From: Kineosporia sp. NBRC 101731 | Lineage (GTDB): Bacteria > Actinomycetota > Actinomycetes > Actinomycetales > Kineosporiaceae | NCBI RefSeq assembly: GCF_030269305.1 | Contig: NZ_BSTC01000001.1 | Location: forward strand, 633,467-697,466 | DNA length: 64,000 nucleotides | Direction of reading: 5' to 3' | Shown here: in pieces, positions 16,586 to 23,821 of the stretch | How positions within the stretch are numbered: the first letter of the stretch is position 1 | Layout: each line of letters opens with the position of its first letter | Position numbers and translations under genes: made by a program | The notes under the pieces: generated by a model | Told to the model about the DNA's origin: nothing | What the model saw: the letters and a program-made list of their open reading frames with translations, nothing else | Database searches by the model: none

Positions 16586-17587
16586 GTGTCCCTGACCCTG
16601 ACCCTCGTGGTCCTGGTCGTGGCCGTCGCGCTGGTCTTCGACTACACCAACGGTTTTCACGACGCGGCCAACGCCATCGCCACGGCGGTCTCGACCCGGG
16701 CCCTGTCCCCGCGGTCCGCCCTGGCCATGGCCGCCGTCTTCAACGTGATCGGTGCCCTGCTGGGCCACGGCGTGGCCGAGACCGTGGGCAGCGGCATCAT
16801 CAGCCCACCGAACGGGCACGAGGGTCTGCTCATCGTGTTCTCGGGTCTGGCCGGCGCCATCACCTGGAACCTGGTGACCTGGGCGCTCGGACTGCCCTCC
16901 TCCTCGTCGCACGCACTGATCGGCGGCCTGGCCGGCGCCGCGGTCGTGGTTTCCTCGCCCGTGCACTGGTCGGTGATCCTGGACAAGGTGGTGATCCCGA
17001 TGGTGCTCTCACCGCTGGTCGGGTTCGGCCTCGCCTTCCTGGCCATGGTGGGTGTGCTCTGGCTCTTCCGCCGGGCCCGGCCCGGGCCGGTGACCCGCGG
17101 GTTCCGCACCGCCCAGATCGTCTCCGCCGCAGCGATGTCCCTCGGGCACGGCCTGCAGGACGCCCAGAAGACGATGGGTGTCATGACCCTCGCCCTGATC
17201 GCCGGTGGATATCACCGCAGCGGTGCCGGTATCCCCCTCTGGGTGACGCTCTCGGCCGCTGCGGCGATCAGCCTGGGCACCGCCTCCGGCGGCTGGCGGA
17301 TCATGCGCACCCTGGGCCGGGGCGTCATCGAGCTGGACCCGGCACGGGGTTTCGTGGCCGAGACGGTTGCCTCGTCCGTGCTCTACACCACGGCCTACGC
17401 CTTCCACGCCCCGATCTCGACCACCCACACGATCACTGCGGCGATCATGGGAGTGGGCGCGACCAAGCGCCGCACCGCCGTTCGCTGGGGCGTTGCCGGT
17501 GACATCCTCACCGCCTGGGTGCTGACGCTGCCGGCGGCGGCGCTGGTCGCCGGGCTGCTCAGTCTTCTTCTGCACCCTCTGGCTTAG
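16586..17587 (+). CDS. pitA: Inorganic phosphate transporter, PiT family
   Basis: A 333-residue membrane protein with the duplicated PiT signature. VFDYTNGFHDAANAIATAVSTRAL is near the N-terminus, the inverted copy FHAPISTTHTITAAIMGVG is in the second half, and LGLPSSSSHALIGGL lies between. It moves metal-phosphate with protons or sodium. GTG start, directly after the DUF47 gene. The last 29 bp overlap the convergent DUF1810 gene. The symbol is by family similarity. Confidence 0.92.
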   Translation: MSLTLTLVVLVVAVALVFDYTNGFHDAANAIATAVSTRALSPRSALAMAAVFNVIGALLGHGVAETVGSGIISPPNGHEGLLIVFSGLAGAITWNLVTWALGLPSSSSHALIGGLAGAAVVVSSPVHWSVILDKVVIPMVLSPLVGFGLAFLAMVGVLWLFRRARPGPVTRGFRTAQIVSAAAMSLGHGLQDAQKTMGVMTLALIAGGYHRSGAGIPLWVTLSAAAAISLGTASGGWRIMRTLGRGVIELDPARGFVAETVASSVLYTTAYAFHAPISTTHTITAAIMGVGATKRRTAVRWGVAGDILTAWVLTLPAAALVAGLLSLLLHPLA

Positions 17588-18035
17588 GTTCCTCGCCGAG
17601 ACGGGCCGTGGTGGCGTCGTCCTCCTGCCCGTCGAAGTACTTCTTCAGCACCTCGCGGAACACCGTGAGCTCCGGTGCGGCGTAGGCGAAAAGCGTCATC
17701 GAGGAGCGCAGTTTCGCGGCGTCCACCGAACCCAGCACGGCGGTCGCAGTGGTGTCCCGCAGGCCCAGCAGGATCGACGCGCACTCCTGAAGGCGTGATC
17801 CCAGCACGGGATGAGCCAGGTAGGCGCGGGCCTCGGGCAGGCCGTCGATCGCGTACCGCACCGAGGTCGCGCTCAGCCCCAGGCCGGCGACCTGGGGCAG
17901 GACGAACCACATCCAGTGGGTGGTCTTGGCCCCGGCCCGGAGCTCGGCCACGGCCCGCTCGTAGGTACCGCCGGAGTTCTGGGCCTCGACGAAACGTTCC
18001 AGGCCGAAAGGGTCGTCATTCATGTCGGCCATCAT
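17559..18035 (-). CDS. DUF1810-family protein
   Basis: A 158-residue protein with the DUF1810 hallmarks DPFGLERFVEAQ, TTHWMWFVLPQ, LSATSVRYAI and AYLAHPVLGSRLQEC. The biochemical role of the family is unknown. Its ATG overlaps the TGA of the upstream XRE-cupin regulator (ATGA), so the two are translationally coupled. The 3' end overlaps the convergent phosphate transporter gene by 29 bp. Starts at 18032 or 18023 are also possible. Confidence 0.88.
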   Translation of the reverse strand: MMADMNDDPFGLERFVEAQNSGGTYERAVAELRAGAKTTHWMWFVLPQVAGLGLSATSVRYAIDGLPEARAYLAHPVLGSRLQECASILLGLRDTTATAVLGSVDAAKLRSSMTLFAYAAPELTVFREVLKKYFDGQEDDATTARLGEEPKPEGAEED

Positions 18036-18601
18036 CGGTTCTCACTGATCAGCGTGGCCAGTACGCCGGGCGTCAGGGCCTGGAACATGTGCTCCACGTC
18101 GCCCGGATAGACCATGTAGTCGCCCGGTCCCAGCTCGATCGGGTTGCTGGTCGGCCCGACCAGGGCCCGCCCCGAACCGAGCACCACGTGCTCGATCGTG
18201 CCCACCCGGTGCGGCTCGGAGATCCGGCCCGGCCCGATCTCGACGTTCAGCCGGTACAGGTCACGCGTGACGCCGGCCGGGCCGGCCGACATCAGATACG
18301 CCGCATAGTCACCCTGCCCCGACACCAGCGGCGTGCCCTGACCGTTGCGCACCACACCGATCTTCGGCCGGGGCGGGTCGATCAGCCGGCTCACCGGCAG
18401 GTCCAGCGCCGTGGCCAGAGCCCACAGGGTCTCGACGTTCGGGTTGCCGGCCCCCGACTCCAGCTGGGACAGCGTCGACTTGGCCAGCCGCGCCTGCTTG
18501 GCCAGCTCGCTCAGGGACATGCCGCTGCGCTCGCGCTCGCTGCGCAGGGCAGCGGCCAGCACGGCCTTGGGGTCGAGCGGGGAATCCTCATCGGGAAGCA
18601 T
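18032..18601 (-). CDS. XRE-family regulator with C-terminal cupin domain
   Basis: A 189-residue protein. Residues 14-70 form an XRE helix-turn-helix (LRSERERSGMSLSELAKQAR, then STLSQLESGAGNPNVETLWALA); a cupin fold follows (SEPHRVGTIEHVVLGSGRALV, then LGPGDYMVYPGDVEHMFQAL). Such regulators sense small molecules such as amino acids through the cupin. It is divergent from azlCD, 68 bp apart, so it probably represses that exporter and itself. It is coupled to DUF1810 downstream. Confidence 0.92.
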   Translation of the reverse strand: MLPDEDSPLDPKAVLAAALRSERERSGMSLSELAKQARLAKSTLSQLESGAGNPNVETLWALATALDLPVSRLIDPPRPKIGVVRNGQGTPLVSGQGDYAAYLMSAGPAGVTRDLYRLNVEIGPGRISEPHRVGTIEHVVLGSGRALVGPTSNPIELGPGDYMVYPGDVEHMFQALTPGVLATLISENR

Positions 18602-18627
18602 GGGCGTTCGCCGTACCGATCACTCGT

Positions 18628-18640
18628 TTCGTTTGACGAA
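18628..18640. promoter_or_regulatory. Candidate XRE operator upstream of azlC
   Basis: TTCGTTTGACGAA is a 5-3-5 palindrome in the 68-bp gap between the regulator gene and azlC. It overlaps a TTGACG that could be the azlC -35 element. Confidence 0.5.
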
Positions 18641-18669
18641 CGCATGATGCCACGTTCATCCTTACGGGC

Positions 18670-19386
18670 ATGCGGTCAGTATGGCGAACGGTAGGCCCGG
18701 AACGGGCTCGGGCCATTGCCCTTGTCTGTGTGGCCGACACTCTGGTGGCCGTGTCGTTCGGTGCGATCGCCGTGGGTGGAGGTCTGGACCGCTGGGTGCC
18801 GGTGGTGCTCAGCTTGCTGGTCTTCGCCGGTGGGGCACAGTTCGCGGCGGTCGGCACGGTACTCGCCGGTGGCTCCGCGACCGCCGCCGTCGTCACCGGC
18901 CTGCTGCTCAATGCCCGGCTGCTGCCCTTCAGTTTCAGCGTCTCCGACGTGATCCGGGGCGGCCTTGCGCGCCGGGCGCTCGGCGCGCAGATCGTCACCG
19001 ACGAGACGGTGGCCCTGGCCCTGGCCGAGCGTGATCCGACGCGCCGTGCCGCCGTGTTCTGGGCCTGCGGGGTGGCGCTGTTCGTCTGCTGGAACATCGG
19101 GGTCGTGGCCGGGGCGGTCGCCGGCACCTGGATCGGCGACACCGACGCACTCGGTCTGGATGCCGCGTTCCCGGCCGTGCTGGTCGCGATCGTGCTGCCG
19201 GCCCTGAGCAGCCGTCGCATCCGGGCCAGTGCCGGAATCGGCAGTTTCGTAGCGGTTCTCAGCACGCCCCTGCTACCCGCGGGGCTGCCGGTGCTGGCCT
19301 CGCTGGCGGGTCTGGTCGCGCTCGTCCGACGTCCGGGCCGGACCCGCTCCGCGGAACCGACGCGGCAGGCACCAAGGCGTCCCTGA
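18670..19386 (+). CDS. azlC: AzlC-family branched-chain amino acid exporter, large subunit
   Basis: A 238-residue membrane protein with the AzlC-like helices VAVSFGAIAVGGGL, FAGGAQFAAVGTVLAGGS and GLLLNARLLPFSF. The last block (NARLLPF) resembles the conserved N-R-x-x-PF region of AzlC. With AzlD it exports branched-chain amino acids. Its stop codon overlaps the azlD start by one base. Regulation by the divergent XRE-cupin protein is likely. Confidence 0.88.
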   Translation: MRSVWRTVGPERARAIALVCVADTLVAVSFGAIAVGGGLDRWVPVVLSLLVFAGGAQFAAVGTVLAGGSATAAVVTGLLLNARLLPFSFSVSDVIRGGLARRALGAQIVTDETVALALAERDPTRRAAVFWACGVALFVCWNIGVVAGAVAGTWIGDTDALGLDAAFPAVLVAIVLPALSSRRIRASAGIGSFVAVLSTPLLPAGLPVLASLAGLVALVRRPGRTRSAEPTRQAPRRP

Positions 19387-19694
19387 TGCCCCTCCTGGCC
19401 ATTCTCGTCTTCGCCGCAGGAACTTTCGCGTTCCGTGCCGCAGGTCCGGCGCTGGCCGGTCGCTACGAGTTCTCGGAGCGGGCGCAGGCCTGGATGGCTT
19501 CGGCCGCCACGACTCTCCTGGCCGCCCTGATCGCCACGAGCACCCTGATTCACGACGGTTCCTTCGCCGGCTGGGCCCGGTTCGCCGGGGTGACGCTGGC
19601 CGTGGTGCTGGTGCTGTTCCGGGCCCCGTTCCCGTTGGTGGTGATCGCAGCCGCGGCGGCAACGGCAGTGCTGCGCCAACTAGGCGTCGCCTGA
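19386..19694 (+). CDS. azlD: AzlD-family small membrane subunit
   Basis: A 102-residue protein with three or four hydrophobic helices starting MPLLAILVFAAGTFAFRAAGPAL and ending near ATAVLRQLGVA. Size and position, overlapping azlC by one base, match AzlD, the obligate partner of AzlC in amino acid export. RFAGVTLAVVLVLFRAPFP is a typical late segment. Confidence 0.88.
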   Translation: MPLLAILVFAAGTFAFRAAGPALAGRYEFSERAQAWMASAATTLLAALIATSTLIHDGSFAGWARFAGVTLAVVLVLFRAPFPLVVIAAAAATAVLRQLGVA

Positions 19695-20222
19695 CCCCCT
19701 CCCTGGTTGGTGGAGCGCATCGCGAACAAGGTGAGCTGGGGGGTGGCCCGGATGCTCGACGACGTGCGGGCGGTCTGTGGACCGGCTGTGCTCTGTACTG
19801 CGCTGATGGCCTGGGTCCGGCATTTACCGGAACCCAGTGTGTGAAAGTCATTCCGGAGAGTTCCGACACTGAATGCCGCTTAACCGGGAATGTGAGCATG
19901 CTCGCGGCAACCCTGGATGGGACCTGTCCGTGACGAATCTCCGGACCTGGTCCTGACCTGCGGATCAACGCTCTGTGCAGCAACGATGCGACGCCCGGTC
20001 ATGGTTCGGCGGGTGCTGAATCGGGTTTTTCGGGTTGGGCGCCTGTTTATGACCCCTTGATTTCCTCCTATCGCCCGGCGCAGCACCATTCCGGCGGGCC
20101 GCCAGTGGTGGAGGCCCAGAAATTTTCCGAGATGGGCGTGTGATTCACCGGGGAATGACGAATTCCCCCGGTCCGTGCGTCCGCATGTGTACGGCCTCAG
20201 GCAGGCCGGAGGGAGAGGAACT
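19695..20222. other. Long non-coding region upstream of the acyltransferase gene
   Basis: About 528 bp with no credible coding frame and several short hairpins: GGTCCGG/CCGGAACC near 19817-19838, and ACCGGGGAAT/AATTCCCCCGGT near 20147-20173. It is long enough for a regulated leader, but I could not match it to a known riboswitch class. Confidence 0.4.
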
Positions 20223-21839
20223 TTGGTTTCCCAGGAGCCAACCCCGCTCCCCGTACGTCCCCGGCGGGACTTCGACGCCGGTCCCGTCACGGGAGCCTCC
20301 TTGGCGACCGGGCAGATCCCCGTGATCAAGGAGGCCGTCAAGACGGCCCGGCCCGCTCCGGAGGGCTCCGGTGCGGTCATGGTGGACGAAGTGGTCGAGG
20401 GCGCCACCGACGACGCGGACACCGAGAAACGCCTGGCCGGGAACCTGCAGGAGGCTGGCTGGGGCTACCCGCAGATTTTCGGCCCGGCGGATCCGCCCTC
20501 CCCGATCACCGGCATCGGGCCTCTGAACGGCACCCCGGCGAGCAACACCCCGGCGAGCAACACCCCGGCGAGCACGCCGCGGAAGGATCCGGAGCTGGGC
20601 CCGCCCACGGCGCCCACCACCCAACTCCCCTTGCGCCGGGAACTGCGCGAGCAGCACTCCGAACCGGCGCCGCGCCGGTCCCGCCGCGCCGCCGCCCTGC
20701 ACGTGACCCGGGGGACCCTGCGACGTCGTGACCCTCGTCCTCACCGCCGGGGTGCCGACCCCAAGACACTCGGGACCCGCTTCAGCCCGCGCCACAACCA
20801 CCTCGGTCTGCTGCGGCTGGTCCTGGCTCTGACGGTCGGCGTCACCCACGCCACCGAGATCGGCTACGGCTGGCAGCCGCAGTTCGCCGGCACGCAGCTC
20901 GGTGAGCTCTGCGTGGACGCGTTCTTCGTGCTGAGCGGCTTCCTGCTGGTCGGTAGTTTCCTGCGGCTGGACTCGGTGCGCCGCTACGCCTGGCACCGGT
21001 TCCTGCGGATCGTGCCGGGTTTCTGGGTGTGCCTCGTGGTCACCGCCACGCTGATCGCCCCGTTGATCGCCTGGCTGCAGGACGTGCCGATGAGAACGCT
21101 GATCAACGGCCAGGACTCGGCGGTCGACTACGTGATCCGCAACGCCGCGCTGCTGATGAGGCAGTGGGGTGTCTCCGGGTTGCCGAGCGATGTTGAGATG
21201 ACCGGTGTGCTCAACGGTTCGCTCTGGACGCTGTTCTACGAGGCCGCCTGCTACGCGTCGATCATCGCGCTGGGAGTGTTCGGCGGGCTGCGGCGCCGGC
21301 CGGTCATGACCCTCGGCGCCGTCGGGGCCCTGTGGGTGGTCACGGTGCTGAACGACTACCAGATCGTGTACCTCGGCCAGGAGCGGATCCTGCGGCTGTC
21401 GTTCATGTTCCTGATCGGCTCCGTGCTGTACCTGTACGCCCACCAGGTGCCGATGAGTCGCTGGCTCACCCTCGCGGCCGTGGGCGTGGTCGTCGCCGGG
21501 GTCGCGTTCTTCGACGACTACCGGGTGCTGGCCGGCCCGGCGTTCGGCTATCTCTGCCTGGCACTGGCCGTTTCGCGACTGAGGATTCCGGACCCGCGCA
21601 CCGACATCTCTTACGGGCTGTACGTGTACCACTGGCCTCTGTTGCAGGTGTTCAACCTCCTGGGCCTCGCCACCTACGGCGTCTGGGTCTTCGCGCCGGC
21701 CGGGCTGGCCGCGGCGGCAGTGGTCGCCCTGCTCAGCTGGAAACTCGTGGAGAAGCCGGCCCTGGGATTCAAGGACGCGGGCTGGGTCGCCTTCCGGTTG
21801 CCGATGGCCCGGTCGGCCCCAGCTCCCTCGAAGGCATAG
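20223..21839 (+). CDS. Membrane acyltransferase, OafA/YrhL (acyltransferase_3) family
   Basis: About 538 residues from a TTG at 20223, chosen because GGAGGGAGAGG lies just upstream; a GTG at 20175 is an alternative. The first 180 residues are hydrophilic, proline-rich and disordered, with an NTPAS-type repeat. The membrane domain then begins with RHNHLGLLRLVLALTVGVTHATEIGYG and has CVDAFFVLSGFLLVGSF, YAWHRFLRIVPGFWVCL and GSLWTLFYEA, typical of O-acyltransferases acting on surface sugars. It has about ten helices. Partners are not visible. Confidence 0.88.
   Translation: MVSQEPTPLPVRPRRDFDAGPVTGASLATGQIPVIKEAVKTARPAPEGSGAVMVDEVVEGATDDADTEKRLAGNLQEAGWGYPQIFGPADPPSPITGIGPLNGTPASNTPASNTPASTPRKDPELGPPTAPTTQLPLRRELREQHSEPAPRRSRRAAALHVTRGTLRRRDPRPHRRGADPKTLGTRFSPRHNHLGLLRLVLALTVGVTHATEIGYGWQPQFAGTQLGELCVDAFFVLSGFLLVGSFLRLDSVRRYAWHRFLRIVPGFWVCLVVTATLIAPLIAWLQDVPMRTLINGQDSAVDYVIRNAALLMRQWGVSGLPSDVEMTGVLNGSLWTLFYEAACYASIIALGVFGGLRRRPVMTLGAVGALWVVTVLNDYQIVYLGQERILRLSFMFLIGSVLYLYAHQVPMSRWLTLAAVGVVVAGVAFFDDYRVLAGPAFGYLCLALAVSRLRIPDPRTDISYGLYVYHWPLLQVFNLLGLATYGVWVFAPAGLAAAAVVALLSWKLVEKPALGFKDAGWVAFRLPMARSAPAPSKA
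20532..20575 (+). repeat. 15-bp tandem coding repeat (NTPAS units)
   Basis: ACCCCGGCGAGCAAC is present twice and a third copy is incomplete, all in frame. It encodes a run of TPASN units in the disordered N-terminal region of the acyltransferase. Confidence 0.85.
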
Positions 21840-21840
21840 G

Positions 21841-21874
21841 AAAGGCCCGGGAATCCACTGATTCCCGGGCCTTT
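21841..21874. terminator. Bidirectional hairpin terminator
   Basis: AAAGGCCCGGGAAT pairs perfectly with ATTCCCGGGCCTTT around a 6-nt loop, with T- and A-rich flanks on either side. It lies between the convergent acyltransferase and devR-like genes. Confidence 0.9.
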
Positions 21875-21883
21875 TCAGTAAAG

Positions 21884-22525
21884 TCAGTTGCCCTTGATGA
21901 GCTTCGTGGCCAGGATCGCGGCCTGCGTGCGGCGCTCCACACCCAGCTTGGCCAGCAGCGACGACACGTAGTTCTTCACCGTCTTCTCGGCCAGGAACAA
22001 CGTCTCACCGATCTGCCGGTTGGTCATGCCCTGGGCGATCAACTCGAGGATGCGGCGTTCCTGAGCGGTGAGGGCGGCCAGCTGGTCGGGCTCGGAAGGC
22101 TTCTCACCGTTACGGATACGTTCGAGCACCTTCAGGGTGACCGCCGGGTCGAGCAGGCTCTGGCCCGCGGCCACGGTGCGCACCGCGTCGAGGAGGTCGG
22201 TACCGCGCACCTGCTTGAGCACGTACCCTGCGGCACCCGCCATGATCGCGCTGAACAGTGCCTCGTCGTCCTGGTAGGACGTGAGGATCAAGGCCTTGAT
22301 GTTGGGGTCGGCCGAGCGCACCTCACGGCAGACATCGATGCCGCTGCCGTCGGGAAGCCGGGCGTCGAGGATGGCGACATCGGGGCGTAGCGCGGGAATG
22401 CGTCGCTGTGCCTCCTGGGCGGAGCCGGACTCACCGACCACCTCGATGTCCCCGGCCGCCTCCAGAAGGGCGACCAGCCCACGCCGGACGACCTCGTGGT
22501 CGTCGAGCAGGAAGACCCTGATCAC
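21884..22525 (-). CDS. devR: NarL/LuxR-family response regulator, DevR/DosR-like
   Basis: A 213-residue response regulator. DDHEVVRRGLVALLEA begins the receiver and Asp54 in AILDARLPDG is the phosphorylation site. SLLDPAVTLKVLERI lies in the linker, and the LuxR domain has LTAQERRILELIAQGMTNRQIGETLFLAEKTVKNYVSSLLAKLG. It aligns closely with mycobacterial DosR (FLVDDHEVVRRGLV; AEKTVKNYVSRLLAKLG). GTG start. It is divergent from a USP gene, with a dormancy-box palindrome between. A DosS-like kinase is encoded at 55886-57640. Confidence 0.9.
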   Translation of the reverse strand: MIRVFLLDDHEVVRRGLVALLEAAGDIEVVGESGSAQEAQRRIPALRPDVAILDARLPDGSGIDVCREVRSADPNIKALILTSYQDDEALFSAIMAGAAGYVLKQVRGTDLLDAVRTVAAGQSLLDPAVTLKVLERIRNGEKPSEPDQLAALTAQERRILELIAQGMTNRQIGETLFLAEKTVKNYVSSLLAKLGVERRTQAAILATKLIKGN

Positions 22526-22611
22526 AGCCCTCTCCTCGCCTTCGTTGCGATGCCTTCCGCCTGTTGCGGAAAAGCCTCTTGGCCCCCACCGTATCCGCGT
22601 GTGTCGGGGAT

Positions 22612-22630
22612 GGTCGAAAGTCGTTCGACC
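22612..22630. promoter_or_regulatory. Inverted repeat in the devR-USP divergent promoter
   Basis: GGTCGAA and TTCGACC form perfect 7-bp arms around AGTCG. The site is about 36 bp centre to centre from the stronger dormancy-box palindrome and could be a second regulator site. Confidence 0.5.
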
Positions 22631-22648
22631 CCCAAACGCGGAGTGTGA

Positions 22649-22664
22649 CGGGACCTTGGTCCCG
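22649..22664. promoter_or_regulatory. DosR-type dormancy box
   Basis: CGGGACCTTGGTCCCG has 7-bp perfect arms and matches the mycobacterial DosR consensus (GGGACTWWAGTCCC). It lies about 92 bp upstream of the USP start and between it and the divergent devR-like gene. Confidence 0.75.
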
Positions 22665-22756
22665 AACCCCCGATGTCCAGCGCCTCTGATCTGCTGTGGT
22701 AACGCAGCGGATTCTTATATCGCGGTTCGCATCGGTTCGACAGAGGGGAGAGGGCC

Positions 22757-23599
22757 ATGAACGGTGAACACACACCACGGATCGTTGCCGGATTCGACGG
22801 CCGTTGGCAGCACACCCGGCTGCTCGACCGCGCCGCACAGGAAGCCGAGCGACGTCATCTGCCGCTGACACTCATCACCGACCTGCGCCGGCGCTCGTCC
22901 GGGGGGCACGATGCGCGGGGGTCGTACCAGGACGACGCCCCCGGCGTGGTCGCGGCCTGGCGCCAGCTGACCGACGCGGTCGAGGCCCTGCGTCTGCGCT
23001 ATCCCCTGCCCAGCATCAGTGGTTACTGCCTGGACGACGAGGACATCAAGCCCGGTGCTTTCCCGATCAGCGCCGCCCGGCTGCTGGTCATCGGAGCGGC
23101 CGGACGGCACCAGGCCCGGGCCTCCGAACCGGGTTCGGTCAGTGCCGGGCTGGTCCGGGCGGCGAGGTGCCCGGTGCTGGTGGTTCCGGAGGACATGCCC
23201 ACCCGTCTGCCCGGTACCAACCCCTTCATCCTGGCGGCCGTGGGCTCGCACGAGTCCGACGCCCAGGTGGTGAAGACGGCCGCCGAGGAGGCCCGGCGCC
23301 GCGGTTACGAACTGCAGGTGCTGCACGTCGAGCCCAGTCACAGAAACGTCGGCTGGAGGGTGCATGACTCGGTGAGCAGCCTGCCCGGCGTGCAGTTCAA
23401 CGTGGTCCGCACCACCGGTGACCCAGGCGCGGCACTGGCCGAACTCGGTCGCAGCGCCGAACTTCTGGTGGTCGGCAGCCGCCCGGGTGAGCTCTTCCGG
23501 CCGATTCGTGAGTCGGTCAGCCGCGATGTGCTGATGCAGCCGCCGTGCCCGGTGCTCGCCGTGCCGCGCGAGCTGCCGGTCTCGTCGTCGATGTCCTGA
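22757..23599 (+). CDS. Universal stress protein, two tandem Usp domains
   Basis: A 280-residue protein with two Usp folds. The first (about 1-150) begins RIVAGFDGRWQHTRLLDRA and ends CPVLVVPEDM; the second (about 155-280) begins FILAAVGSHESDAQVVKTAAEEA and has LLVVGSRPGELFRPI and CPVLAVPREL. The second resembles an ATP-binding G-2x-G-9x-G loop only loosely. Tandem Usp proteins are common in DosR regulons. A GGGGAGAGG site precedes the ATG. The dormancy box upstream suggests induction by low oxygen or NO through the DevR-like protein. Confidence 0.88.
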   Translation: MNGEHTPRIVAGFDGRWQHTRLLDRAAQEAERRHLPLTLITDLRRRSSGGHDARGSYQDDAPGVVAAWRQLTDAVEALRLRYPLPSISGYCLDDEDIKPGAFPISAARLLVIGAAGRHQARASEPGSVSAGLVRAARCPVLVVPEDMPTRLPGTNPFILAAVGSHESDAQVVKTAAEEARRRGYELQVLHVEPSHRNVGWRVHDSVSSLPGVQFNVVRTTGDPGAALAELGRSAELLVVGSRPGELFRPIRESVSRDVLMQPPCPVLAVPRELPVSSSMS

Positions 23600-23604
23600 G
23601 AGCT

Positions 23605-23645
23605 CATGCCCGGCCTGCCCTTGCTGGTGGGGCAGGCCGGGCATG
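23605..23645 (+). terminator. Hairpin terminator
   Basis: CATGCCCGGCCTGCCC pairs perfectly with GGGCAGGCCGGGCATG, 5 bp after the USP stop codon. Confidence 0.85.
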
Positions 23646-23821
23646 TCCAGCGTGGTGATCACGAACCGGGAAGGGCCGTTCACGCTCGGGTGATCGGCGA
23701 TACACGCTCCGGAACTGAAGAGCGGGGCCGGTATCACCCGTACGGTCCTCAGTGGATCCACATACGGTGACCTCGGGCTTTCGGCGCGACGATCTTCGCC
23801 CACCCGGCTAGCCTCGAGTCG

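Noticed and set aside
19695-20222. c-di-AMP (ydaO) riboswitch
   Set aside because: Some short similarity (GCCGCTTAAC), but I could not build the required helices.
20145-21632. 495-residue minus-strand open frame
   Set aside because: Antisense of the OafA-like membrane protein; no family motifs.
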